Source of the DNA: Amycolatopsis coloradensis
GTDB lineage: Bacteria > Actinomycetota > Actinomycetes > Mycobacteriales > Pseudonocardiaceae
Assembly (NCBI RefSeq): GCF_001953865.1
Contig: NZ_MQUQ01000027.1
Span: 1 to 64,000, forward strand
Direction: 5' to 3'
Length of the DNA: 64,000 bases
The notes below the pieces were generated by a model. That model saw nothing but the letters and a program-made list of their open reading frames with translations, made no database searches and was not told where the DNA came from. Position numbers and translations under genes: made by a program. The stretch's first letter is position 1; each line of letters opens with the position of its first letter. Of this stretch, positions 40,701-46,412 are shown in pieces.

Positions 40701-43628
40701 GTCGAGGCACAGGCCTGTCGGACTCCCACGGCGTCCGCGCTGCTGTCCGACGACGGCTCGCTGACGTTCGCGGAGCTGAACGCCCGGGCGAACCGGCTGG
40801 CACGACTGCTCGCCGAGCGAGGTGCCCGCCCCGAGAAGATCGTCGCGGTCCGCCTGCCGCGTTCGGTGCCGCTCGTGGTCACCGAACTGGCCGTGGCGAA
40901 GACCGGGGCCGCGTTCCTGCCCGTGGATCCCGGTTATCCGGCCGAGCGCGTGGAGTTCATGCTGCGGGACGCCGACCCGGTCCTGGTGGTGGACACGGAA
41001 CTCGACGCTTCGGGTTTCGCGGACACCGATCTGGGCGTGCCGGTCGATCCGGCGCAACCCGCGTACGTGATCTACACGTCCGGATCGACCGGGCGGCCCA
41101 AGGGCGTCGTCGTCTCCCATACCGGACTGGCCTCGTTCTCCGCCGCCGAAATCGAGCACTGCGAGGTGCGCGCCGGGGATCGCGTCCTGGCGTTCAGCTC
41201 GCCCAGCTTCGACGCGTCGATCCTGGAACTGTGCCTGTCGCTGCCCGCCGGCGCCACGCTCGTCGTACCGCCCGAGGGACCGTTGCTCGGTGCCCCGCTC
41301 GCCGACGTCCTGCGGCGGCACCGGGTCACCCACGCGCTGATCCCGCCGGTCGCGCTGGCCACCGTGCCGGAGGCACAGCTGCCGGACTTCCGGACCGTGA
41401 TCGTCGGCGGCGACACCTGCCCCGCCGCGGTGGTGGAACGGTGGGCGCCCGGCAGGCGGATGATCAACGCGTACGGGCCGACGGAAGCCACCGTCGTCAC
41501 CTCGTGGAGTGAACCGCTGAGCCCCGGCGGCACCCCGCCGATCGGCACGCCGATCCCGAACACCGAGGTGCACGTCCTGGACACCGCGCTGCGGCCGGTG
41601 CCGATCGGGACGACCGGCGAACTGTTCGTCGCGGGCGCCGGGCTGGCCCGCGGTTACCTGAAACGGCCGGGCCTCACCGCCGACCGGTTCGTCGTGAATC
41701 CCTTCGGCGCGGCGGGAACCCGGATGTACCGGACCGGTGACCTGGTCCGGTGGACGGCCTCGGGCGCGCTGGAGTTCGTCGGACGCGTGGACGAGCAGGT
41801 CAAGGTCCGCGGCTTCCGGGTGGAACTCGGCGAGATCGAAACCGCGCTGCGGAAGCATCCGTCGGTGCGCGACGCCGTCGTGATCGCCCGGGAGATCGGC
41901 GGGCACAAACGGCTCGTCGCCTACGTCGTCGGCGAAGCGGCGGACCTGCGCGCCTACCTTGGCGAGACCCTGCCGGACTACCTCGTGCCGTCGATCTTCG
42001 TACCGCTGGCCTCGGTGCCGACGACCCCCAACGGCAAGGTGAACCGCGCGGCGCTCCCGGCACCGGATCCGTCCTTGACCCAGGGCGCGGGCTACGTGGA
42101 ACCGCGCACCGAAACGGAATCGTCACTGGCGAAGCTCTGGGCCGAGGTCCTCGGCGTGGACCGCGTCGGGGCCACGGACAACTTCTTCGACCTCGGCGGC
42201 GACTCGATCCTGAGCATCCAGGTCGTCCACCGTGCCCGTCAGGCCGGGCTCGCGATGCGATCGAAGGATCTGTTCACCCACCAGACGGTCGCCGAACTCG
42301 CGACGGTGGTGAAGGAGGCCGACACGGCGATCGAGGACCGCGAGGTCGTCGTCGGTGACGTGCCGCTGACGCCGATCCAGCACTGGTTCCTCGCCTCGGA
42401 GCCCGCCAATCCGGCGCATTTCAACCAATCCGTGCTCGTCGAACTCGGCGGACCGGTCGACGAGGAGTCGCTGCGGCAGGCACTCGACGCCGTCGTCGCC
42501 CAGCACGACGCGCTGCGCCTGCGATTCGAGCGGACCGCGGACGGCTGGACGCAGTACAACGAGCCGGTCGAGCCGAGGTCCGTGCTGAGGGCAGTGCCCG
42601 CGGCGGACCTGGACGCCGAAGCCGAAAACGCGCAGGCGGACTTCGACCTCGCCCGGCCACCGCATCTGCGCGCCCTGCTGACGGATCCGGCGGAAGGGGA
42701 GAATCCGCGGTTGTTCCTCGCCGCGCACCACCTGGTCGTCGACGCGGTGTCATGGAGCATCCTGCTCGAAGACCTCGAAAACGCGTATCGGCAGATCGAG
42801 GCGGGGGAGAAGGCGGACCTCGGGACCAAGACGACGTCCTTCCGCGACTGGGCACACCGGCTGCGTGAATTCGTCGAAGCCGGTGAGCTGGACGGCGAAC
42901 ACGAGCACTGGGCACGTGAACTGCCCGGTCGCACGATCCCGCGCGACCGGACCGACACGCCGCCCGCCCCGCCCGAAGTGGTCAGCGTCGAAATCGACGA
43001 ACGGGACACCGACGCCCTGCTGCACCTGGCACCCGGCGCCTATCGCACCCGGATCAACGACGTCCTGCTGACCGCGCTCGCCAAAGCACTCACCCGGTGG
43101 ACCGGGCAGCGATCCGTCGCCGTCGAACTGGAAGGCCATGGGCGCGAAGAGATCCTCGACGACGTCGACCTTTCCCGGACCGTCGGCTGGTTCACCACCC
43201 TGTTCCCGGTCGGGCTCACGGTCGATCCGGCCGTCGGCTGGCGTGACCTCGTCAAGGGGGTCCGGAAACAGCTGCGAGCCTTACCCGGCAACGGTTTCGG
43301 TTACGGTGCCCTGCGCCACTTCCGGTTCCCTGACCTCCGCGATGCGGCACCGGAGGTCGCGTTCAACTACCTCGGCCAAGGCGATCACGCCGGTGAGGGC
43401 AGCGGGCTCTACCGGCGTGCCCTCGCGCCGATCGGCCGGGAGCAGGATCCCGCGAACCGCCCGCCGCACGTGCTCGAAGTGGTCGGTGGCGTGCGGGACG
43501 GCAGGCTGGAATTCTCCTGGTACTACCAGCCGCACCTGAACACGGAAGCCACGGTCGCGGCGGTGGCCGCGGACTTCGCCGGCGCCTTGCGGGCCATCGC
43601 GGCCGACTGCCGGGGAGACGACGCGTGA
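28797..43628 (+). CDS. NRPS3: four-module synthetase ending in an epimerization domain, C-A-T-C-A-T-E-C-A-T-C-A-T-E
   Basis: A 4943-residue NRPS. An N-terminal helix (QDRIAALPAHLREVLRARM) looks like a docking element. Approximate residues: C6 41-458 (LCL), A6 486-948, T6, C7 1046-1464 (LCL), A7 1489-1958, T7, E7 2054-2478, C8 2504-2934 (DCL), A8 2964-3421, T8, C9 3518-3941 (LCL), A9 3964-4421, T9, E9 4519-4934. Pocket residues: A6 D-T-E-D-M-G-Y-V-D and A8 D-T-E-D-L-G-Y-V-D (resembling basic-residue codes); A7 D-F-W-N-I-G-M-V-H (Thr); A9 D-A-L-L-I-G-A-V-V (hydrophobic, perhaps aromatic). Each C-domain type matches the presence or absence of the preceding E domain. E7 and E9 keep HHLVxD and EGHGRE. 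No thioesterase is present, so release must be in trans. The stop overlaps the exporter start as GTGA. Confidence 0.95.
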   Translation: MTSSRQDRIAALPAHLREVLRARMAGTATPAPEIPAAADRSRPIPLSPAQRRLWFLSRLRPDDSEYNSAFALRLTGSLDRAALATALRLLVARHEPLRTTFDEVDGEGVQLVQAPYDVALPVVDVSPEDLEDVLRAEYTRPFDLRRGPLLRAALVRLTETEHVLLVCVHHIATDGASMGVLTEELGLLYRDGEGADLPAQPVQYADYAVWQGNRPLRGAGLDFWKEQLADVSPLELPTDRPRPAVRSTAGAVREFAVPAEVSERLAELARSSETTVFTVLLSACQALFARYTGQEDIALGTVVRGRERPELERVVGFFVNTVVLRTAVDRSASFTEHLTSTKQTVLDAFGHDDVPFDAVVDAVRAGRDPGRNPLFDVMVLLHSATGGGPEFPGLAVEPADVARDSANFDLSVEFEESGGKLAGLFEYSTELFDAATVDSLIGHLLRLLAGIAADPGRRIADLPLTGDAEDRRLLDWGRSGLEVPAATIVDLLDHQTRTRPDATALVCGDVRLTFAELAVRSDALAGELAARGAGPDRVVAVLLPRSADAIVALFAVLKAGAVHLSIDPGLPPERIRVLLDDTRPVVVLEEISDGTTGHPRPAAPRLSDAAYVIHTSGSTGTPKGVVVEHAALVNLLANHRAVFGSDPLRVALTATLSFDTSWEGPVLLADGHELHVITEDTRLDPAELTRYVREERVDFLDVTPSYLRQLLPAGLLDGDHRPRFLMVGGEALDEDLWRELTASDTAVHNYYGPTESTVDATSALVAGERPLIGRPLGNVTAYVLDEWSRLVPAGVPGELCLSGAQLARGYLGRPGLTADRFTADPFGPPGTRLYRTGDRVRWMADGQLEHLGRVDEQVKVRGFRIEPGEVEAALRAQPDVTDAAVEARDGRLVAYVVGDADPARLRTALTGVLPGHLVPAAFVALDRLPLTRHGKLDRRALPDPEQTSSTPYVAPRDERERLVTDIWSEVLGVEQVGADDDFFDLGGDSLRGIRVVARLRDALGADVPARLVFTAPTPAKLAARLPSATASRAVIPLLPRDGGRFEAPLSFAQQRLWFLDEFEPGSTEYVSPTALRLRGELDAGALNRALTALVARHESLRTTFATVDGRGVQVIHPPYAVEVPVSDGDLDTAFAAATGPVDLHDGPLLRAALTRLAPGDHVLTLVLHHIVTDGWSSGVLLGELAACYTAFVRGEDPLLPPLSAQYADYAVWQRERLQGTEFDAQLSYWRHRLDGIPALELPTDRPRPAVRTKNGALHEFSVPAGTTARLKELSRRQGGTLFMTLLAASKLVFARWSGQDDIAVGTVVSGRERTDLEGLIGFFVNTLVLRSTVDLNRGFDSFLGEVRDTVLDAFAHQDVPFDRVVDDLQPERDTSRTPLCQVLVVVHNTPDSRPSMSGVDVEELAPPVVTAGFDLTIHFQETAGHLDALVNYNTDLFDVATIERLTGWLRLLLDGIATAPEQPLGKLPWISPADHDRVLLEWNGKAAARPAPALHELFAAQAARTPGAVAVTSGTTELTYDELDRHANRLAHRLIAEGAGPERLVALRLPRSADLVVAVLAVLKTGAAYLPIDPAYPRARIEATLADARPVGVVDSVEAAEWPETAPEVQVAAENAAYVIYTSGSTGVPKGVLVPHANVTRLFSSTEHWFGFGDQDVWTLFHSYAFDFSVWELWGALLHGGRLVVVPQDAVREPEDFLALLAEQRVTVLNQTPSAFYRLSALSSPPLSLRYVIFGGEALDPARLAEWYRRHPDGPRLVNMYGITETTVHVTYRSLEAGGSGAVGVPIPDLRTYVLDAGLTPVPPGVTGELYVAGAGLARGYLNRPGLTASRFLADPFGAPGTRMYRTGDLLRWTADGELDYRGRADHQVKIRGFRIEPGEIEAALIAHPDVDAAAVVVHGTGDARRLVAYLTGAVPGTTALREFLGRTLPAHMVPAVFVALERLPLNANGKLDHRSLPEPGVRTENRHVAPRDEVEAVLAQVWSGVLGVDRVGVEDNFFGLGGDSILSIQVVAAARQAGLALTSKDLFRNQTIAELATVAQPDAPVAPVEDKGGPAPLGPIQSWLFEQLDEPWRLTMSVHVVLSTVDVPKLITALSRVAERHDALRLRFSRKDDGWEQEAVPVESADLLRQVDLSEVDDVTEAMHAEAVRAQTSLDIVTGPLWRAVLFTFRDRAPRLFLTAHHLVMDGVSWRILLADLERAYLGEALEPVRTSFTYWARALDEHVKMGHLDKETSYWETSSRGARTDIPVDRSGRNAAKSERGVSVSLGRAETAALLRDVPDAYRTEVNDVLVSALGRVLSEWTGRPRIVLAMEGHGREEIAGPLDLSRTIGWFTAQYPLTLTLPEGDWGDVLKSVKEQLRAVPNKGAGFEALRYLSHPDAPGSALRAAGVPRISFNYHGRWDMGSTAEGWFQGRGESIGQDTDPESVRPYLLDVIGVVEGGELHLTWQYSDEVHEEDTVRALAEAMLDALRGIVAHCAGAGGRTPSDFPLARLGQADVDRLAGDGRDVEDIYPLTPLQTGMLFHSLVDTGSNAYFDQFRLRLTGVSHPEALAEAWQRVVDRTPILRSSTAWEGMDTPVQRVHREVRVPVGQHDWRGLTPGEQQRELTKLLADDVAAGMDLTAPPLMRLAIARVADSEVQLVWTSHHVLLDGWSTAQVFGEVCEQYAAIVEGRAARLVPRRPFRDYLAWLDVQDHTEALDQWRAVLDGFTTPTPLPYDRQPREVHRAESAEAVLVELSPEESSRLHEMAKGAALTVNSIVQGAWALLLSRYSGETDVLFGATVSGRPERMPGVEAMIGMFINTVPARVEIRGRESAVDWLRELQAAQADARRYDFLALSELQALTAVPAGTALFDTVVVFENYPIEDSGQADVHVLDVDSLDTTNLPLNLTAYLHDKLGLELSYDPRLFDTATVRRLGDQLAGFVRAITADPECRLDALSPLTSGELRGLVASGSGPVIDVPPGTVLDVFEATVARVPHETALVFRDTALDFAELDARATRLARELTARGAGPEEVVAVALPRSAEAVIAILAIFKAGAVYLPIDPDLPEERKRFLLDDARPAVVLGESEHVHGTADGTRASVDTAAYVIYTSGSTGTPKGVVIEHRGLMNLLAAHRRVFLTEERQRVALTASLSFDTSWEGLLALIDGHELHVMDDETRLDPRAAVDYVRDHRIDLLDLTPTYLQQLMDAGLLTGGHRPGTMLVGGEATGERLWRELVESGVTSYNYYGPTEVTVDSVHTPVTGERPLIGRPLANLRAYVLDASGSPVPAGMPGELFLAGVQLARGYLGRPGLTADRFVADPFGRPGTRMYRTGDRVRWTADGQIDYLGRVDDQVKIRGFRVEPGEVEAVLRRHPAVTDTTVAARDGRLVAYVVGGTQGLRDWLRDRLPDHLVPTAFVALDALPLTRNGKVDRRALPAPGRDTTVEYVAPRTRTEHRLAGIWAEVLKVDQVGVTDSFFELGGDSILSMRITSRVRAELGVDISPRALFTTPTLGRFAAALPDHRAETPQIPAVARDGALPLSFAQQRLWFLDEFEPGGAEYLSPTALRLHGELDLGALNQALDALVARHESLRTTFDAVDGRGVQYVHEPYHVDLPVEHFDEDTLAREASRPFDLRTGPLLRARLFRRSSDEHVLLLALHHIITDGWSSGVLAAELDDCYTAFARGEEPRLPALPVQYADFATWQREQLDGPELTGQLDHWRERLTGLEPLELPTDRPRPAVRTVEGDWLGFDVPADVTSKLRELAKGQDGTLFMALVAACQVLLAGWTGQEDVAVGTVTAGRDRAELQRLIGFFVNTLTLRSTVDKQRSFRELLAQVREVVLDAFADQDVPFERVVDAVQPVRDPSRTPLFQAMVVLQNTGDRPGTGALVAGEEPLPAGSASFDLLVQFEQDGDGLNGAINYSTGLFDAETIERLIARLRTLLSTLAAEPDRAMATLPMLPSGELEQLRDWNDTTRHVPAASLAELVEAQACRTPTASALLSDDGSLTFAELNARANRLARLLAERGARPEKIVAVRLPRSVPLVVTELAVAKTGAAFLPVDPGYPAERVEFMLRDADPVLVVDTELDASGFADTDLGVPVDPAQPAYVIYTSGSTGRPKGVVVSHTGLASFSAAEIEHCEVRAGDRVLAFSSPSFDASILELCLSLPAGATLVVPPEGPLLGAPLADVLRRHRVTHALIPPVALATVPEAQLPDFRTVIVGGDTCPAAVVERWAPGRRMINAYGPTEATVVTSWSEPLSPGGTPPIGTPIPNTEVHVLDTALRPVPIGTTGELFVAGAGLARGYLKRPGLTADRFVVNPFGAAGTRMYRTGDLVRWTASGALEFVGRVDEQVKVRGFRVELGEIETALRKHPSVRDAVVIAREIGGHKRLVAYVVGEAADLRAYLGETLPDYLVPSIFVPLASVPTTPNGKVNRAALPAPDPSLTQGAGYVEPRTETESSLAKLWAEVLGVDRVGATDNFFDLGGDSILSIQVVHRARQAGLAMRSKDLFTHQTVAELATVVKEADTAIEDREVVVGDVPLTPIQHWFLASEPANPAHFNQSVLVELGGPVDEESLRQALDAVVAQHDALRLRFERTADGWTQYNEPVEPRSVLRAVPAADLDAEAENAQADFDLARPPHLRALLTDPAEGENPRLFLAAHHLVVDAVSWSILLEDLENAYRQIEAGEKADLGTKTTSFRDWAHRLREFVEAGELDGEHEHWARELPGRTIPRDRTDTPPAPPEVVSVEIDERDTDALLHLAPGAYRTRINDVLLTALAKALTRWTGQRSVAVELEGHGREEILDDVDLSRTVGWFTTLFPVGLTVDPAVGWRDLVKGVRKQLRALPGNGFGYGALRHFRFPDLRDAAPEVAFNYLGQGDHAGEGSGLYRRALAPIGREQDPANRPPHVLEVVGGVRDGRLEFSWYYQPHLNTEATVAAVAADFAGALRAIAADCRGDDA

Positions 43629-44866
43629 GCAGGCTGGGAAAGAACCGTGACTACCGGCTCCTGTGGACCGGGCAGGTCGTCTCCGAGGCCGGGTTCAGTA
43701 CCGCCATGATCGCCTTTCCCCTGGTGGTACTGGCGATCACCGGATCCGCCGCGCAGTCGGGCCTCGTGGTCGGTGCCGTCGCGATCGCCCAGCTGGTCAC
43801 CGGTCTGCCTGCCGGAGCGCTCGTGGACCGGTGGCCGCGTAAGCGGATCATGCTCGGCTGTGAGGCCGTGCAGGCGATCGCGGCCGCCGGGCTCGTCCTC
43901 GCGCTGTGGTGGGGGAAGGCCGGAGTCGGGCTCCTGGTCGCCGTCGCCGTGGTGATGGGGGTGTGCCGGGCGCTGTTCGAACCGGCGGAGGAGGCGAGCC
44001 TGCCTCGGCTGGTGCCGAGCGAACAGGTGCCGGCGGCCGTCGCGCTGAACGCCGCGAGGACCAGCGCCGGGCAGTTGTCCGGGACCGCGCTCGGTGGCTT
44101 CCTGTTCGCGCTCGGCCGGTTCGTCCCGTTCGTGTTCGACGTGTTCACCCACCTCTTCGCGTTCGTGGCGCTGCTGTTCGTCCGGCTCCCGGACCGGACC
44201 ACCGCGGCCGCCCGGCCTCCGGCGCATCTGGGCCGGGAGATCGTCGAAGGACTGCGGTGGGTGTGGGGGCAGCCCCGGTTGCGCGTCACGACGTTCTGCG
44301 TGGTCAGCCTGAACCTGTTCTTCTCGGCCTACTACCTGGTGATCATCGTGCTGGCCAACGACCGCGGCATGCCGTCCGGCGAGATCGGTGTGATGGCGGC
44401 GATGCTCGGCGCGGGCGGGATTCTCGGTGCCTTGGCCGCACCGTACCTGCATCGCAGGATCAGCCCTTATCTGCTGATAACCGGGGTGTTCTGGGCGCTG
44501 ACCGTGCTGACGCCGCTCGCGATCTTCGTGCACAACGGCTACCTGATGGGGCTGCTGTTCGCCGCGATCGCGTTCCTCCCGCCTGCGGCGAACACGGCCA
44601 TCGGCACCTACCAGTTGCTGAACACCCCCGACGAACTACGCGGCAGGCTGGGGGGAGTGCTGGGCGTGACCGGCGGGCTGGCAGCCGCGCTCGGCCCGGC
44701 GTTCGGCGGCTGGCTCGTCGACGCGTTCCCCGGCCCGCCCGCGGTGCTCGTCTGTGCGGGCGCCATCGCGGTCGTCACCGTGGTGACCGCCGTCAATCCC
44801 ACCCTGCGCGGCTTTCCCGCCGCGTCCGAACCGGTCGAAGTGACCGCCGCGACCAAACCCGAATAA
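43625..44866 (+). CDS. MFS exporter, likely export of the NRPS product
   Basis: A 413-residue major facilitator superfamily protein, probably of the DHA3 type (MFS_3). It shows about 12 hydrophobic segments and begins RLGKNRDYRLLWTGQVVSEAGF, the usual opening of this subgroup. The characteristic loop after TM2 is DRWPRKRIML. The GTG start overlaps the NRPS3 stop (GTGA), so translation is probably coupled and the gene belongs to the biosynthetic operon. Peptide export or self-protection is inferred from that position; the substrate is not shown by sequence. Confidence 0.88.
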   Translation: MSRLGKNRDYRLLWTGQVVSEAGFSTAMIAFPLVVLAITGSAAQSGLVVGAVAIAQLVTGLPAGALVDRWPRKRIMLGCEAVQAIAAAGLVLALWWGKAGVGLLVAVAVVMGVCRALFEPAEEASLPRLVPSEQVPAAVALNAARTSAGQLSGTALGGFLFALGRFVPFVFDVFTHLFAFVALLFVRLPDRTTAAARPPAHLGREIVEGLRWVWGQPRLRVTTFCVVSLNLFFSAYYLVIIVLANDRGMPSGEIGVMAAMLGAGGILGALAAPYLHRRISPYLLITGVFWALTVLTPLAIFVHNGYLMGLLFAAIAFLPPAANTAIGTYQLLNTPDELRGRLGGVLGVTGGLAAALGPAFGGWLVDAFPGPPAVLVCAGAIAVVTVVTAVNPTLRGFPAASEPVEVTAATKPE

Positions 44867-44883
44867 CCGAGAAAGGAAACCCG

Positions 44884-45081
44884 ATGGACGACAACGCCAC
44901 TTTTCAGGTCCTGGTCAACGACGAGGACCAGCACTCGCTCTGGCCGGCGGACAAGGAGATCCCGGACGGCTGGCGCCCGGAAGGCAAGACAGGTACCCGA
45001 CAGGAATGCATGGACCACGTGGACGAGGTCTGGACCGACATGCGTCCCCGCAGCCTGCGTGAGCGTATGGCGGCCGAGTAG
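44884..45081 (+). CDS. MbtH-like protein, NRPS adenylation chaperone
   Basis: A 65-residue MbtH family protein. Such proteins bind A domains and are needed for activity or solubility of many actinobacterial NRPSs. The family signature is clear: NDEDQHSLWP, IPDGWRPEGKTGTRQECMDHV, and the terminal WTDMRPRSLRE. The length is normal. AAAGGAA lies 7 bp before the ATG. It is the last gene of the NRPS2-NRPS3 operon and the only MbtH in the window, so it may also serve NRPS1. Confidence 0.95.
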   Translation: MDDNATFQVLVNDEDQHSLWPADKEIPDGWRPEGKTGTRQECMDHVDEVWTDMRPRSLRERMAAE

Positions 45082-45087
45082 CGGCTA

Positions 45088-45103
45088 CCGGGCTTTTGCC
45101 CGG
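45088..45103 (+). terminator. Hairpin terminator after the MbtH gene
   Basis: CCGGGC (45088-45093), TTTT loop, GCCCGG (45098-45103) form a perfect 6-bp GC stem 7 bp after the MbtH stop codon. It is a likely end of the biosynthetic operon. Confidence 0.55.
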
Positions 45104-45209
45104 GCGATGAGAAGGTTCGACGCTCGACACGGGCACGCCTCAGTCCGCGAGTTCCCTAGCTGCTGATCGTGCCCGGGGGGCAGCGGCGCCGGCTGTTGGT
45201 GCGCCACAT

Positions 45210-45250
45210 CGTGATCGTGTACTGCTCGGTCAGGGCGGTACACGATCACG
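45210..45250. repeat. Perfect 13-bp inverted repeat in the gap after the cluster
   Basis: CGTGATCGTGTAC (45210-45222) and GTACACGATCACG (45238-45250) are exact reverse complements separated by 15 nt. The 372-bp gap 45082-45453 otherwise holds only the MbtH terminator and no supportable gene. It could be a second terminator, an operator, or the footprint of a lost mobile element. Confidence 0.6.
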
Positions 45251-45453
45251 CAGGCCCCACCTCCACCATGCATCCGGCCATCGACCGGCTGATCGCTTGA
45301 GGACCGGCGCCGTCTCGCGCGTGAATCGTTCGTGGACGGGCCGCACGGATCCAGCCTGGATTCCCGAACGATGTTCCCCAGCTCGGCTGACAGGGGTTTC
45401 ATCGCCTGGGTTCGGGTACCCGCACGGTGAGACCGACTGAAGGAGCACCGGCG

Positions 45454-45687
45454 ATGACAGCCAAGCCGCCCGACCCGGAACCCGAGAAAACCCACCGCGA
45501 ACCAGGAGGTGGAGTCTCGCCAGGTGAGACGCCACCCGACTCGGCTCAGACGTCCGGGCTCTCGCACCCGCAACCGATGCCCTCCAAGGCGATGCCGGTC
45601 GCCTGGCTGATCCTCATCGGTGTTCTCGTCGTCCTGGCGAGCGGGTTCGTCGTCGCGCTGGCGCTGGGGTGGCTCAAGCTGGGCTGA
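45454..45687 (+). CDS. Small single-pass membrane protein, DUF6480-like
   Basis: A 77-residue protein. The ATG at 45454 is chosen because AAGGAG lies about 7-8 bp upstream. The N-terminal half is Pro/Glu-rich (PDPEPEKTHREPGGGVSPGETPPD), matching the DUF6480 pattern of actinobacteria as I recall it. The C-terminal half is one transmembrane helix (about residues 47-72, VAWLILIGVLVVLASGFVVA). It is likely membrane anchored with a disordered tail. Function is unknown. Its last 14 bp overlap the convergent hydrolase gene. Confidence 0.65.
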   Translation: MTAKPPDPEPEKTHREPGGGVSPGETPPDSAQTSGLSHPQPMPSKAMPVAWLILIGVLVVLASGFVVALALGWLKLG

Positions 45688-46402
45688 CCAGGGGCAGGCA
45701 TTCGCCGAGCAGGCCGACGACGTCGCGCCACGCCCGTTCCGCGTGCCGCGCGTGGTAGGCGACACCCGGGAGCACGGTGTGGTCGACCGTGGGGTGGTGG
45801 AAGGCGTGCTGGGCGCCGCCGTAGACCACGAGCCGCCAGTCGACGCCCGCGTCCTGCATTTCGGCGGTGAACGCCTCCCGCTGCGCGGGCGGCATGATCG
45901 GGTCTTCGGATCCGACTCCGGCCCAGACCGGGCAGCGGATACGCGCCGCTTCGCCCGGACGGCCCGTGGTCAGCGCGTTGATCGTCCCGATCACGCGCAG
46001 GTCGACGCCGTCCCGGCCGAGTTCCAGCGCGATCGCGCCGCCGGTGCCGTAGCCGATGGCGCCGATCCGGCCGGGGTCGGTCCGTGGCTCCGACCGCAGC
46101 ACGTCGAGGGCCGCGTGGCCGATCTCCCGCATCCGGTCCGGGTCGGCGAGCAGGGGCATCGCGTACGCCAGCATTTCGTCGGGGTCCGAGAACCAGCGTC
46201 CGCCGTTGATGTCGAAGGCCAGCGCCACGTACCCCGACTCGGCGAGCGCGTCGGCCCGGCGTCGCTGGAAATCGTTCAGTCCCGGCCCTTCCGGTCCGAT
46301 CAGGACCGCGGGACGGCGGTCGGTTCCTTCCGGGAGCGCGAGGTGCCCGACCATCGTCAGTCCGTCGGCGGGGTACTCGACCGTGCGTGTGGTGACCGGC
46401 AT
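45674..46402 (-). CDS. Dienelactone hydrolase-like alpha/beta protein lacking the nucleophile
   Basis: A 242-residue protein of the dienelactone hydrolase family by overall pattern (PAVLIGPEGPGLNDFQRRRADALAESGYVA; acid in GSEDPIMP; His in GGAQHAFHHP). The nucleophile elbow, usually GYC(F/L)GG, reads GYGTGG, so position 119 (codon GGC at 46046-46048) is Gly. A single T-to-G change from a TGC codon would cause this. The fold and the other triad members appear intact, suggesting a catalytically altered or regulatory protein, or early decay. It ends convergently, overlapping the small membrane protein gene. Confidence 0.8.
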   Translation of the reverse strand: MPVTTRTVEYPADGLTMVGHLALPEGTDRRPAVLIGPEGPGLNDFQRRRADALAESGYVALAFDINGGRWFSDPDEMLAYAMPLLADPDRMREIGHAALDVLRSEPRTDPGRIGAIGYGTGGAIALELGRDGVDLRVIGTINALTTGRPGEAARIRCPVWAGVGSEDPIMPPAQREAFTAEMQDAGVDWRLVVYGGAQHAFHHPTVDHTVLPGVAYHARHAERAWRDVVGLLGECLPLVSPA

Positions 46403-46412
46403 GAACCGGACT

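Noticed and set aside
28797..43628. NRPS3 handing its chain to NRPS1 for release by the NRPS1 thioesterase
   Set aside because: NRPS1 starts with an A domain and its only C domain is of LCL type between its own modules; the D-configured chain on T9 would need a DCL domain that is not present in the window.
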